A stretch of DNA of 64,000 nucleotides from Pseudomonas sp. MM213 (GCF_020423045.1 NZ_CP081943.1:5766001-5830000), one strand, 5' to 3'. Numbered from the stretch's first letter, positions 1 to 9,082 are shown. Made by a program: numbers and translations. Notes: generated from the letters alone by a model not told the origin.

Positions 1-902
1 GATAACGGCTGCTCGGTGTCCACCAGGTCGCCGTAGGTATCGTCTTCGATCAGCACGGTGCCGTGCTCGGCACACAATTGCACCAGCCGCGCCTTGTGGG
101 TGTCGGGCATGATGCTGCCGAGCGGATTCTGCAGATTGGGAATGACGATCAGCGCCCGAATCCGTTCGGGGCCTTGCAACAGCTGTTCGAGCGCGAACAG
201 ATTGATGCCCGAATGGGCCGTTGCCGGGACTTCGAGCACTCGCAAGTTCAAACTTTCGAGAATTTGCAGCAGGCCGTAAAAGGTCGGGGATTCCACGGCC
301 ACGGTGTCGCCGGGGTGGGTCACCGCACGCAAGGCCAGGTTGATCGCTTCGGTCGCGCCGTTGGTGATCACCATTTTTTCGGCGCTCAGGTTGGCCTTTG
401 CCGTCAGCGCTCGTCGGGCAAGGATGTTGCGCAACTCGATGTTGCCGCAGGTCGGGCCTGTCGCACCCAGCAGTTTCTGATCCTGACGCAATGCCTTGCT
501 CATATGGTCTTGCAGAATCTTCAACGGATAGAGTTCCGGCGCGCAGTAGGCGCTGGCGAAATTGACCTTGACCGTCGCGCGTTGGCTGGCCTTGAGCACC
601 GATGACACTTGCTCGTGAATGCCGAGATAGACCTCGGTATCAAGGGGCGCAGGCGTTGTGGTCACGACCGGTTTGGGCAAGGTGTCCGGCTGGCGAATGT
701 AGTTGCCGGAACGCGGACGGGCTTCCAGGACGCCATAGTCCTCAAGCTCCCGGCACACCTGCACCGCGGTCGACAGGCTGACGGCGTGTTTTTCCATCAT
801 CAGCCGAATGGAGGGGAAGCGTTCGCCGGTTTTCAAGGTGCCGCTGCGGATCGCGTCGAGGTAGTGGTTGGCTAACTGACGATACAAGGGGGTCGGGTGC
901 AT
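1..902 (-). CDS. MocR-family regulator (GntR winged helix + aminotransferase-like domain), 5' part
   Basis: Starts at an ATG at 902 behind a GAGG ribosome site and runs off the left edge, so about 300 N-terminal residues are visible. The first ~70 residues form a GntR winged helix (SIRLMMEKHAVSLSTAVQVC, then RELEDYGVLEARPRSGNYI). This is followed by a class I/II aminotransferase-like fold (GATGPTCGNIELR, VITNGATEAINLALRAV, VESPTFYGLLQILE, PNLQNPLGS). That fusion defines MocR regulators, in which a PLP-binding domain senses an amine or amino-acid-type ligand. The PLP lysine would lie outside the window. The target is unknown; MocR proteins often control a neighbouring gene, and that side is not visible. 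Confidence 0.85.
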   Translation of the reverse strand, partial: MHPTPLYRQLANHYLDAIRSGTLKTGERFPSIRLMMEKHAVSLSTAVQVCRELEDYGVLEARPRSGNYIRQPDTLPKPVVTTTPAPLDTEVYLGIHEQVSSVLKASQRATVKVNFASAYCAPELYPLKILQDHMSKALRQDQKLLGATGPTCGNIELRNILARRALTAKANLSAEKMVITNGATEAINLALRAVTHPGDTVAVESPTFYGLLQILESLNLRVLEVPATAHSGINLFALEQLLQGPERIRALIVIPNLQNPLGSIMPDTHKARLVQLCAEHGTVLIEDDTYGDLVDTEQPL

Positions 903-1056
903 GATGACCTCAGCAATCGCACCACTGAGGTCTTGGGCTGGAAAGAAAGTTGACGTTCCCCGCAGGCGGACCCGTGGTGCTCAAGGGTTAAGGGAAGTTT
1001 TTTTCTGGCGTCGATACACAGAGAGTAATCGCGCTTTTGCCGGAATCGCGGGCAAT

Positions 1057-1085
1057 AAAAAGCCCCGCTCTAGGGCGGGGCTTTT
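1057..1085 (-). terminator. Rho-independent terminator of the 1124-1828 gene
   Basis: GC-rich hairpin with stem GCCCCGC/GCGGGGC flanked by A and T runs on both sides, so it could work in both directions. It lies just past the stop of the minus-strand gene at 1124. Confidence 0.8.
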
Positions 1086-1123
1086 AGGTCAGTGGCGCGT
1101 GAGGCGCTGCTGAGCGGGAAGTG

Positions 1124-1828
1124 TTACTGCGCGGCGATGCTGTAGCCATCGAACGCGGTTTGCTGCTGAAGCGCGGTGATGATGTTTTTGCGGTTAACGG
1201 CGTGTTCAGTTCCGCTACTGTCCAGGAACGATTCGCTTTCCAGCTCTGCTTCATCGCCTTCGCCGACAAAGGTAAAGCCGAGGAACTCCAGGGCCTCACG
1301 GTCAACGTTCAGACGCGAGCGCGGAGTGCGCAGCGGCAGCGTGACGCTGATGCCGTCCTTGCTGATGGTGAACACTTCGACATCTTTCTTGGCGCGGGCC
1401 GTTTTGCTCTTGCCACTGGTTGGGTTGCTGATGGCCTGATGCGTCTGGTTCAGTACTTTCAGGGCCAGACCGTAGACGATCTCCTGAAACGCAGGATCGT
1501 CCTTGAAGCTGGAAAGGATCCGGCTGATCGAGAATTTGCTGCTCAGGTCTTCAAGGGCCGCGATATCGGCCGCCTCTGCGTCCTTGAGTTGCTTGAGTTC
1601 GCCCATCAATTCATAGGCTTTATCGTCGTCGAAGCGGTCGTGGGCCTGGCGAATCGCGGCGCGCAGCTCGCGGATCTGGTCGCTTTCCCGGGTGGACTGG
1701 AAAGCGTCCAGCACCATCTCGGCGATGGTCTTGGCCTGGGGCACGTGCTGTGAAAGATTGATGGAGTTTTCGTATTCCGCTTTGGACGACAAGGTGACTA
1801 CGGATTCAGCGGTATTGGAATCGGACAT
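1124..1828 (-). CDS. Uncharacterised acidic coiled-coil protein, 234 aa
   Basis: I do not recognise the family. The start is the ATG at 1828 and the stop is followed by a good terminator, so it is a single-gene unit. Residues ~35-95 are charged and helical (RELRAAIRQAHDRFDDDKAY, then ELMGELKQLKDAEAADIAAL), suggesting a coiled coil. The middle is basic (SGKSKTARAKKD). The C-terminal third (~155-225) has a strand-rich pattern with an acidic patch (GEGDEAELESESF). There is no signal peptide or membrane segment, so it is probably cytoplasmic. Base composition matches the core genome, which suggests a resident Pseudomonas gene. Confidence 0.7.
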   Translation of the reverse strand: MSDSNTAESVVTLSSKAEYENSINLSQHVPQAKTIAEMVLDAFQSTRESDQIRELRAAIRQAHDRFDDDKAYELMGELKQLKDAEAADIAALEDLSSKFSISRILSSFKDDPAFQEIVYGLALKVLNQTHQAISNPTSGKSKTARAKKDVEVFTISKDGISVTLPLRTPRSRLNVDREALEFLGFTFVGEGDEAELESESFLDSSGTEHAVNRKNIITALQQQTAFDGYSIAAQ

Positions 1829-1965
1829 TGAAATTTCACTACTTCTTTAACTTGAATTGGGGCGAAAAAGCACAGGGCTTTTTCAGGCCGCCTAATCTAT
1901 TGGACCTGCGCGGCGTTGTCACGGGTGAACAGGCGAGCGGGCAAAAGAACTGGCTACCACCACCT

Positions 1966-2055
1966 TGTAGGAGCCGGCTTGCTGGCGATGGCGGCATGTC
2001 AGTCGATACCAATATTGACTGACCCTCCGCCTTCGCCAGCAAGCCGGCTCCTACA
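1966..2055. repeat. REP pair (inverted, BIME-like)
   Basis: Two inverted copies of a TGTAGGAGCCGGCTTGCTGG-type REP flank a spacer containing GTCAGTCGA. The right copy overlaps the 3' end of the neighbouring membrane-protein gene and supplies its TAG stop codon. Confidence 0.9.
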
Positions 2056-2551
2056 GGATGGCGGGCTTCAGGGAGCGGAACGTTTGATAAAACCGGAATG
2101 AGCGTCCGCAGAACAAACCGCTCGAAAAGCCTGATGCACAGGCCTTGAGCAACACCATCGACAGCGTGGCCGAGTGCTGCGGATCAACCTCGGCCTGATA
2201 GCCAAAGTAATAGTTAACAGCGAAAAACAGCAGGTAGAGCACCAGGGTTTTTGTCGTGCGCGGCACGATCAGCCCGGTTTGCGCTTGATCCAGCTCGACA
2301 CCCTTGCGCGAAAAAATCACCAGTGCGACGACACTGCCCACGATCACCGCAGCCAGCCAGCAACTGATTGAGAGTGAAACGTCGGGTGTCAGATTCAACG
2401 AATACAGCGACCAGCCCAACAAAATCGGCGGTGTGATCAGCAGTGAAAACTTGCTTTCACGGGTCGGGGACAGGGCTTTGATGCCGTAGTAACAGAGCAG
2501 CAGAAATATTGCATAAACCCACAGCGGGGTATTTTCCAGGGTGTTGAGCAT
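2051..2551 (-). CDS. Small integral membrane protein, 166 aa
   Basis: About five hydrophobic helices are visible: WVYAIFLLLCYYG (~11-24), LLITPPILLGWSLY (~37-50), ISCWLAAVIVGSVVALVIF (~62-80), LVLYLLFFAVNYYFGY (~103-118) and a C-terminal amphipathic stretch (SMVLLKACASGFSSGLF). The size and layout resemble a conserved proteobacterial family of unknown function (possibly DUF6622; number from memory, unchecked). AAGGA lies 9 nt before the ATG at 2551. The stop codon TAG and the last leucine codon come from the adjacent REP element, so the original C-terminus may have been altered by REP insertion. Confidence 0.75.
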   Translation of the reverse strand: MLNTLENTPLWVYAIFLLLCYYGIKALSPTRESKFSLLITPPILLGWSLYSLNLTPDVSLSISCWLAAVIVGSVVALVIFSRKGVELDQAQTGLIVPRTTKTLVLYLLFFAVNYYFGYQAEVDPQHSATLSMVLLKACASGFSSGLFCGRSFRFYQTFRSLKPAIL

Positions 2552-2603
2552 CGAGCAGCGTCCTTGCCGAAAAGTGAAGTCGGGATCATAGCGGTTGCGG
2601 CGA

Positions 2604-4121
2604 CTATTTCCCCGGTGAATTCAGATTCATCGACCGCACCGCCCATTGCTCTGCGGTTTGCTGATCAACCGGCAATGTGAAGCGGAACGTTGCACCACGC
2701 CCGGGCACGTCGATCAGCTGGATATCGCGACCGTGCAGTTGCAGGATCCGATGCACGATTCGCAGCCCGAGTCCGCCATCGCGCCGTGCCCCGCCAATGT
2801 TGAACGGGCGCAGGAACAACCCTTCGCGCAGCTCTGGCGCGATGCCGGGGCCGGTGTCGCTGACGGTGACTTCGACGAAAGACCCTTGAGGGCGCAGGCT
2901 CAGTTCGACTTCCCCACCTTGGGCGGTGTGGCGCAGAGCGTTGTCGAACAGATTGGTGAGCACCCGTTCAATCAGCCCCAGATCGGCGCAGGCGGCTGCA
3001 ACGTTGGGGGCAAAGTTGGCTTTCAGTTCGACCTGACGCGCCTCGGCGGTCAGTTCGAATTTCTGGAAGATGTCCTGCACCAGGTCGGTCAGGGAGAAGC
3101 GCTCCAGCACCGGTTGCACAAAACCGTGTTCCAGGCGCACCAGTTCCAGCAGCGATTGCGCCAGACCGCCGACCTTGCGGCTTTGATCCAGGGCGATGCC
3201 GAGGTAGCGACGGCGGTCGGCGGGGGACAACGTGGCGTCCTTGAGCGACAGGGTTTCCAGATAACCGTGCAGGGAGGCCAGCGGCGTGCGCAAGTCGTGG
3301 GAAATGTTCGCCACCAATTCGCGGCGCTCCTGATCCTGGCGGGTCAACGAACGCCATTGTTCACTGAGGCGCGCCTGCATCTGGCGGAAGGTGGCGTCGA
3401 GAATGGCAATTTCATCGTGGCTGGCGGTTTTTTCCACCGGCGCTGACTCAGGAGGCGTGGCCGGGACGCCATCGATGTCGAACTGGCTGACGGTTTCGGT
3501 CAGTCGGCGTAAAGGGCGGGTGATCAGTGCAAACGCGGTGAGACCGGCAATCAGGCAGAGCAATGCGACCAACCCGATCGATAACAAGGCGGTATTGAGC
3601 GCCGCACTGGTGGCGCCGCGTTCAGCCAGGCGATCGTGGTCCTCACCGAGCAGCACCACGTAGAGATAACCAGCCGGCTTGCCGTCAACTTTCAGCGGCG
3701 CGGCGCTGAACACCTTGCGCGCATCAGCGCTGCGCGGGTCGTCGCCAAGAATCGGCAGGGCATCGCCTTTGAGCAGGCGCTGGATCGGCGCGAGGTCGAT
3801 CTGCTGTCGATGAATCCGGCCCTCGGGCGCAGCACTGCCGACAATCTTGCCCTCGGTGTCGAGCAGATAGACCTCGACACTGGGATTGACCAGCATCAGT
3901 TTGCTGAACAGGTCACGCACGGCATTGGGCATCAGGCCCTGGGTGTCCATCAGCACGGTGTCACGGGCGATGTGCTGGGCCAGATCCCGCGACAGCCCTT
4001 GCACCACTTCCTGCTCATGCATCTGGTTGGAACGCACCTGCATCCATGCCGAGGTGCCGCAGCACACCAGCAACAGCACGGCGAACACCAGCGACAGCCG
4101 CTGGGTGAGGGTCAGCCTCAT
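2604..4121 (-). CDS. Sensor histidine kinase (HAMP, HisKA, HATPase_c), 505 aa
   Basis: Inner-membrane sensor kinase. The start is the ATG at 4121 that overlaps the response-regulator stop (ATGA), giving translational coupling. TM1 is ~8-25 and contains two adjacent cysteines (C20, C21). A periplasmic sensor domain follows (~28-175), then TM2 (~177-200), a HAMP linker (TRPLRRLTETV), HisKA with phospho-acceptor H275 (ANISHDLRTPL), and the ATP-binding domain (NLFDNALRHTA, DTGPGIAPELREG, GGLGLRIVHRIL). The ligand is unknown. Because the pair is divergent from the methionine-sulfoxide repair operon, control of that operon in response to oxidants or metals is a reasonable inference, not a demonstrated fact. 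Confidence 0.93.
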   Translation of the reverse strand: MRLTLTQRLSLVFAVLLLVCCGTSAWMQVRSNQMHEQEVVQGLSRDLAQHIARDTVLMDTQGLMPNAVRDLFSKLMLVNPSVEVYLLDTEGKIVGSAAPEGRIHRQQIDLAPIQRLLKGDALPILGDDPRSADARKVFSAAPLKVDGKPAGYLYVVLLGEDHDRLAERGATSAALNTALLSIGLVALLCLIAGLTAFALITRPLRRLTETVSQFDIDGVPATPPESAPVEKTASHDEIAILDATFRQMQARLSEQWRSLTRQDQERRELVANISHDLRTPLASLHGYLETLSLKDATLSPADRRRYLGIALDQSRKVGGLAQSLLELVRLEHGFVQPVLERFSLTDLVQDIFQKFELTAEARQVELKANFAPNVAAACADLGLIERVLTNLFDNALRHTAQGGEVELSLRPQGSFVEVTVSDTGPGIAPELREGLFLRPFNIGGARRDGGLGLRIVHRILQLHGRDIQLIDVPGRGATFRFTLPVDQQTAEQWAVRSMNLNSPGK

Positions 4122-4834
4122 GGCTGTTCCTCCCTGGCCGCGAATTTGTAGCCACGGCCCCACACCGTGAGGATGCGCGCCGGTTGTGCCGGGTCGGCCT
4201 CGATTTTCGCGCGCAGGCGATTGATGTGGGTATTGACCGTGTGCTCGTAGCCTTCATGGCTGTAACCCCACACGGCATTGAGCAGGTCCATGCGCGAGAA
4301 CACCTTGCCAGGCTGGCGGGCGAAGAAATACAACAGGTCGAACTCCCGTGGCGTGAGATCGAGGCGGCGACCGTCAAGGGACACGTCGCGGGTGATCGGG
4401 TCGATGGCGAGCCCGTCCGCAATCAGGCTGCCGGCGTCCATTTTCAGGTTGCGGGCCATGGCGTCGACCCGTCGCAACAGCGCTTTGACCCGGGCGACCA
4501 GCTCGAGCATGGAAAAGGGTTTGGCCAGGTAATCGTCGGCACCGAGTTCCAGCCCCAGAATCCGGTGCACTTCACTTGAGCGCGCGCTGGTGATGATGAT
4601 CGGTGTGTAGCGGGCCATGGCGCGGGCGCGCCGGCAGATTTCCAGGCCATCGACGCCCGGCAGCATCAGGTCGAGGATCAGTGCATCCCAGCTTCCTTGC
4701 TGCAGCATTCGCATGCCTTCATCGCCATCGGCGCAGTGCACCACCTCGAACTGCTCATCACGAAGATGTAGGCAGATAAGGTCGGCGATATGCAGGTCGT
4801 CCTCGACCACGAGGACGCGTTTGGTCGGTTCCAT
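4118..4834 (-). CDS. OmpR-family response regulator, 238 aa
   Basis: Receiver domain with the acidic pair EDD (11-13), phospho-acceptor D55 (ALILDLMLPG), T/S in IITSARS and lysine in LAKPF, followed by an OmpR-type winged helix (TPREFDLLYFFARQPGKVFS, then HTVNTHINRLRAKIE). I prefer the ATG at 4834 over an upstream TTG at 4843, because AAGGA sits 9 nt before it and directly abuts the TTG. It is first in a two-gene operon with the kinase and divergent from msrB, with about 150 bp of shared promoter region. Confidence 0.93.
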   Translation of the reverse strand: MEPTKRVLVVEDDLHIADLICLHLRDEQFEVVHCADGDEGMRMLQQGSWDALILDLMLPGVDGLEICRRARAMARYTPIIITSARSSEVHRILGLELGADDYLAKPFSMLELVARVKALLRRVDAMARNLKMDAGSLIADGLAIDPITRDVSLDGRRLDLTPREFDLLYFFARQPGKVFSRMDLLNAVWGYSHEGYEHTVNTHINRLRAKIEADPAQPARILTVWGRGYKFAAREEQP

Positions 4835-4984
4835 CAAGCTCAATCCTTCGGCGCAATGAGCGCATTGTGCGGGTTTTCCGGGGCCAGAGTTATCACGAAT
4901 TGTTTAACTTCCCGTGAGGATTTGGCGATCAACCCAAGCCTAGGCTGTGTTCCATGAAAGGCACTTTGGATTTTGGAGGCGGCC

Positions 4985-5503
4985 ATGTTTTCACGGCGAC
5001 AATTTCTTGTAGCGAGCGGCGGGCTGGGGGTTGCAGCCCTGGCGGTCGGTGTATTGCCAAAATTTGCTGCCAGCTCTGCGCTGGTCAGCGAGGCCAGCGC
5101 GGCGGAGGTTTTCGAGGTGACGCACACTGACAGCGAATGGCGTGCCCTGCTCAGTGACGAGCAGTATGAAATCCTGCGGGAAGAGGGCACTGAACGGGCT
5201 TACAGCAGTGCGCTGAACAATGAGCATCGTGATGGGACCTTTGCCTGTGCCGGTTGCGATCTGCCGCTGTTTTCCTCTGCCACCAAGTTCGACAGCCACA
5301 CCGGTTGGCCGAGTTTCTGGGCACCGCTGGACAAGGCAGTGGCGACCCGTCAGGACCGGTCCTTTGGTGTGTTGCGCGAAGAGGTTCACTGCCGGCGTTG
5401 CGGCGGTCATCTGGGCCATGTCTTCGACGATGGGCCCAAACCTACCGGTCTGCGCTACTGCATGAACGGTCTGGCGATGACCTTCAAGCCACAGGCGGCT
5501 TGA
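4985..5503 (+). CDS. msrB: Peptide-methionine (R)-S-oxide reductase with Tat signal (periplasmic MsrB)
   Basis: Reduces methionine-R-sulfoxide in proteins. The N-terminus is a twin-arginine signal (SRRQFL at 3-8, then a hydrophobic stretch ending in ASAA ~40), so the enzyme should be exported folded to the periplasm. The SelR domain has zinc cysteine pairs C88/C91 (CAGC) and C136/C139 (CRRC), and catalytic C159 (RYCMNG). The start at 4985 is set by GGAGG five bases upstream; a TTG 12 nt earlier would contain that ribosome site. It is first in the operon msrB-dipZ-msrA. Confidence 0.93.
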   Translation: MFSRRQFLVASGGLGVAALAVGVLPKFAASSALVSEASAAEVFEVTHTDSEWRALLSDEQYEILREEGTERAYSSALNNEHRDGTFACAGCDLPLFSSATKFDSHTGWPSFWAPLDKAVATRQDRSFGVLREEVHCRRCGGHLGHVFDDGPKPTGLRYCMNGLAMTFKPQAA

Positions 5504-5537
5504 TTCCTTTTTTTCTCATTTCCTGCAGGTCGACGCT

Positions 5538-7313
5538 ATGTGGCTTCTGGTCCTCGCTTATCTCGGTGGTGTGCTGACGATCGTCAGCCCGTGCATTCTG
5601 CCGGTGTTGCCGTTTGTCTTCGCTCGCACCGGGCAGCCGTTCATGAAGAGCAGCCTGCCGCTGCTGGCGGGCATGGCGCTGACCTTCGCGCTGGTCGCTT
5701 CATTGGCGGCAGTAGGCGGCGGTTGGGTGGTGCAACTCAATCAGTACGGGCGCTGGCTCGCGCTGGTGTTTGTCGCCCTGTTCGGGCTGACGTTGTTGCT
5801 GCCGCAGTTGGCCGAACGTCTGACGCGCCCGTTGGTGGCGGCTGGCAGTCGGTTGTCGGAGGCGGCGGGCGCCGATGCCCGGCCGCGTCCCGGTGCTTCG
5901 TTTTTGATCGGTGTTGCCACGGGGCTGCTCTGGGCGCCGTGTGCCGGGCCAATTCTGGGCCTGTTGTTAACCGGCGCCGCGCTGCAAGGGGCAAGCATCG
6001 CCACCACCCTGTTGCTGCTGGCCTACGCCGCTGGTGCCGCCACTTCCCTCGCGGTTGCGCTGCTGCTGGGCGGTAAGGTTTTCGCCGCAATGAAGCGTTC
6101 CATCGGTGCTGGCGAGTGGGTCCGTCGAGGTTTGGGCGCGGCCATGCTGGCCGGTGTGGCGGCGATTGCGTTGGGGCTTGATACCGGGATTCTGGCGCGG
6201 TTTTCCACGGCATCTACCGGTGGTATCGAGCAGGCGCTGGTGGGCCGTTTGGCCGGTAAGACACCGAACGGCAGCGGGGCGATGATGGCGAGAACCCCGG
6301 CTGCTGATGGTGCGATGAGCGTGGCTGACAAAGCGCCGGGCACACTGCCCATCGAAGGTAAGCTTCCATCGCTGGATGGCGCCGTGCAATGGCTCAACTC
6401 GCCACCACTCGATGCCCAGGCGTTGAAGGGCAAGGTAGTGCTGGTGGATTTCTGGACTTATTCCTGCATCAACTGCCTGCGCAGCTTGCCCTATGTAAAA
6501 GCCTGGGCTGAAAAATACCGCGATCAGGGGTTGGTGGTGATCGGCGTCCATGCACCCGAATTCGCCTTCGAGCGCAACGTAGGCAACGTCACCAAAGCCA
6601 TGAAGGACCTGGGTATCAACTACCCGGTGGCCATCGACAACGAATTCAAGATCTGGCGAGCTTTCAACAATGAGTATTGGCCGGCCCACTATTTTGCCGA
6701 CGCCCAGGGGCGCATTCGTTATCACCACTTTGGCGAAGGCGAGTACGCCGAGTCGGAGCGGGTGATCCAGCAATTGCTGCGTGAAGCGGGTGCCGCCAAG
6801 GTGGATGACGGGTTGATCAATGCCAATGCCGAGGGTGTTCAACTCGCGCCGGACATGAACGAAGTGCAGTCGCCGGAAACCTATGTCGGCTACCAGCGCT
6901 CGGAGCATTTCGTCCCCGAAACCAGTCTGGTTCCCGACAAGTTGACGACCTACAACCCTCCGCCGCAACTGGCCCTGAATGACTGGAGCCTGGGTGGTCA
7001 GTGGACGGTCGGTCCGGAGCGGGCCACTTCAAGCGCGCCCGACAGTCGCATTGTCTACCGCTTCCACGCACGTGATTTGCATCTGGTACTGGGCCCCGGT
7101 GCAGACGGCAGGCCGGTGCGTTTCAAAGTGCTGATTGACGGAAAAGCCCCCGGCGATGCCCACGGTACGGACGTGGCGCCCGATGGCAGCGGTAGCGTCA
7201 CCGAACAACGTTTGTATCAACTGGTGCGCCAGTCCGGCGCAGTAACGGATCGGACGTTCAGCATCGAATTTCTCGATCCGGGTGTCTCGGCATATGCCTT
7301 TACGTTCGGTTGA
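5538..7313 (+). CDS. dipZ: DipZ-type thiol-disulfide transporter (CcdA + thioredoxin-like + C-terminal domain), 591 aa
   Basis: Moves reducing power from the cytoplasm across the inner membrane. Residues 1-220 are a CcdA-like six-helix domain with the expected membrane cysteines C19 (VSPCILP) and C135 (WAPCAGP). Residues ~270-405 are a TlpA-like thioredoxin domain with the motif C310-I-N-C313 (FWTYSCINCLRSLP). Residues ~440-591 are a beta-rich C-terminal domain typical of DipZ proteins. It sits between Tat-exported MsrB and signal-peptide-bearing MsrA, so those reductases are the likely electron acceptors. This parallels CcdA/Trx-Msr systems in other bacteria. Confidence 0.88.
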   Translation: MWLLVLAYLGGVLTIVSPCILPVLPFVFARTGQPFMKSSLPLLAGMALTFALVASLAAVGGGWVVQLNQYGRWLALVFVALFGLTLLLPQLAERLTRPLVAAGSRLSEAAGADARPRPGASFLIGVATGLLWAPCAGPILGLLLTGAALQGASIATTLLLLAYAAGAATSLAVALLLGGKVFAAMKRSIGAGEWVRRGLGAAMLAGVAAIALGLDTGILARFSTASTGGIEQALVGRLAGKTPNGSGAMMARTPAADGAMSVADKAPGTLPIEGKLPSLDGAVQWLNSPPLDAQALKGKVVLVDFWTYSCINCLRSLPYVKAWAEKYRDQGLVVIGVHAPEFAFERNVGNVTKAMKDLGINYPVAIDNEFKIWRAFNNEYWPAHYFADAQGRIRYHHFGEGEYAESERVIQQLLREAGAAKVDDGLINANAEGVQLAPDMNEVQSPETYVGYQRSEHFVPETSLVPDKLTTYNPPPQLALNDWSLGGQWTVGPERATSSAPDSRIVYRFHARDLHLVLGPGADGRPVRFKVLIDGKAPGDAHGTDVAPDGSGSVTEQRLYQLVRQSGAVTDRTFSIEFLDPGVSAYAFTFG

Positions 7314-7344
7314 TCGCCACTTCACTGATTCAGGAGTCCGCCTC

Positions 7345-8052
7345 ATGAAAACCCTGTTCAACTTGCGTCGCACCCTGTTGGGACTGGCCGCCGCTGGCGT
7401 CATCGGTCAATGCTCTGCGTTCTCTTTCGGATCCACCGAAGACGCGGTCATCATCCCCGCACCCACACTCGACGAAATCACCCAGGCCCACAGCGAAACC
7501 GCCGTGTTCGCCGGCGGCTGCTTTTGGGGCGTCCAAGGTGTGTTTCAGCATGTCAAAGGCGTGAAGAAAGCCGTCTCCGGTTACGCGGGCGGGGCGGCCG
7601 ACACCGCTCAATACGAGCGGGTCAGCGGCGGAAATACCGGTCACGCGGAATCGGTCGAGGTGACCTTCGACCCCACTCAGGTCAGCTACGGCACCTTGTT
7701 GCAGATCTACTTCTCGGTGGCTCACAACCCGACCGAACTCAATCGTCAGGGACCTGACCACGGCACGCAGTATCGCTCGGCGATTTTTCCGGAAAACAGC
7801 GAGCAGCAACGTGTTGCCCAGGCCTACATTGCCCAGCTCGACGCTGCGAAATCGTTCAACAAACCGATCGTCACCAAGCTCGAAACCTATAACGGTTTCT
7901 ACCCGGCAGAAGAGGAACATCAGGACTTTCTGACAGAACACCCCACCTATCCGTACATCGTTATCAACGATCTACCGAAAGTGGCGCAGTTGAAGAAGTT
8001 GTTTCCGGAGCGGTATCAAGAGAAACCAGTGTTGGTGAAGGCGGGGATGTGA
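7345..8052 (+). CDS. msrA: Peptide-methionine (S)-S-oxide reductase with signal peptide (periplasmic MsrA)
   Basis: Reduces methionine-S-sulfoxide. An N-terminal export signal (residues 1-~27, LRRTLLGLAAAGVIGQCSAF) precedes the PMSR domain, with catalytic C59 (AGGCFWGV), the GYAGG motif, GNTGHAESVEV and DHGTQYRS. The start at 7345 follows CAGGAG and removes an upstream in-frame extension that overlaps dipZ. It is last in the operon with msrB and dipZ, so both sulfoxide diastereomers would be repaired in the periplasm. It converges closely (16 bp) on the diguanylate cyclase. Confidence 0.92.
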   Translation: MKTLFNLRRTLLGLAAAGVIGQCSAFSFGSTEDAVIIPAPTLDEITQAHSETAVFAGGCFWGVQGVFQHVKGVKKAVSGYAGGAADTAQYERVSGGNTGHAESVEVTFDPTQVSYGTLLQIYFSVAHNPTELNRQGPDHGTQYRSAIFPENSEQQRVAQAYIAQLDAAKSFNKPIVTKLETYNGFYPAEEEHQDFLTEHPTYPYIVINDLPKVAQLKKLFPERYQEKPVLVKAGM

Positions 8053-8068
8053 GGGGAGAGAAAAACGC

Positions 8069-9082
8069 TCACCCCGAAATCACATTCTTGCCCGCCACTT
8101 TCGACCGATACAACGCTTGATCAGCCCTGGCCAGCAGCCCGGTCTGTTGTTCTTCTTCAAAGCGTTGTACGACGCCAAAACTCATGGTGACTTGAAAGTC
8201 TCCCACTGGCAGCAAACTGGCGACGCTATGGCGGATTGTCTCCGCGAGGCTTCTGGCGTCGGCCAACGGGGTATCGGGAAGAATGATGATGAACTCGTCA
8301 CCGCCCCAGCGCGCCAGCAAATCGCCGTCGCGTACGCAATGTTTCACGCTCTGGACTACCTGCACCAACGCGGCATCCCCCAAGGCATGACCGTAGTGAT
8401 CGTTGATGTTCTTGAAGTCGTCGATGTCCATGGCAATCAGCGACAGCGGCTGTCGGAAGCGCTGGGCGCGATCACATGCCTGAGGAAGGTCCTTGCTCAG
8501 GCGATGGCGATTGGCGATTGTGGTCAGTGCGTCGGTTTCCGCCAGTTTGCGGTTTTCTTCGAGCTGAATCTGCAGTTGCTGGTTGACCCGGGATAACTCG
8601 CGGGTGCGTTCTTCGACGATGGCTTCGAGGGATTTGTTCTTTCGTTCAAGCTCTTCGAACAAGCGCTTCTTGTCTTCAATGCTGCGGTGCGCACCGACCA
8701 TGCGCGCCACCGAACCGTCGGCGTTGCGGGCGAGCACGTAGCCGCGGTCTTCGACCCAGGTATAGCTACCATCCTGCATGCGGCAGCGATACTCGGCCTG
8801 ATAGCCGGGAGCCTGTTGGCTCAGGTAGGCGTCAAACAGGGCCATGACCCGTGGGTAATCCTCGGGATGCATCACCGATTCCCAGGTGAATACCGTGTTG
8901 TTGAGGGAATGAGGCGCATAGCCGAGCATTTCGTACCAGCCGCGGTTGCGGTAAACGAACCCGGTATTGGCGTTCCAGTCCCAGATGCCATCACTGACCA
9001 GTTCCAGAATGGTGTGCAGCATGTCTTCGTTCAAATCCGACAGATTGAACTTCAACGCTTCAATATCCGAGGCCCCATCCAT
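8069..9082 (-). CDS. PAS-GGDEF diguanylate cyclase, 337 aa
   Basis: Makes c-di-GMP. Residues ~20-140 form a PAS domain with PAC motif (DGIWDWNANTGFVYRN, YRCRMQDGSYTWVEDRGYV). A charged coiled coil follows (~138-180), then a GGDEF domain with intact GGDEF at 260-264 and an upstream RxxD inhibitory site (RDGD 251-254), so product feedback is expected. There is no membrane segment, so it is a cytoplasmic sensor. I choose the ATG at 9082 (GGGAG 7 nt upstream); an in-frame ATG at 9139 just after the LysR stop is possible. Confidence 0.9.
   Translation of the reverse strand: MDGASDIEALKFNLSDLNEDMLHTILELVSDGIWDWNANTGFVYRNRGWYEMLGYAPHSLNNTVFTWESVMHPEDYPRVMALFDAYLSQQAPGYQAEYRCRMQDGSYTWVEDRGYVLARNADGSVARMVGAHRSIEDKKRLFEELERKNKSLEAIVEERTRELSRVNQQLQIQLEENRKLAETDALTTIANRHRLSKDLPQACDRAQRFRQPLSLIAMDIDDFKNINDHYGHALGDAALVQVVQSVKHCVRDGDLLARWGGDEFIIILPDTPLADARSLAETIRHSVASLLPVGDFQVTMSFGVVQRFEEEQQTGLLARADQALYRSKVAGKNVISG

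Noticed and set aside
4121..4163. Upstream start of the sensor kinase at 4163
   Set aside because: The 14 extra codons lie within the response-regulator gene; the ATGA overlap start at 4121 is followed by a proper membrane anchor.
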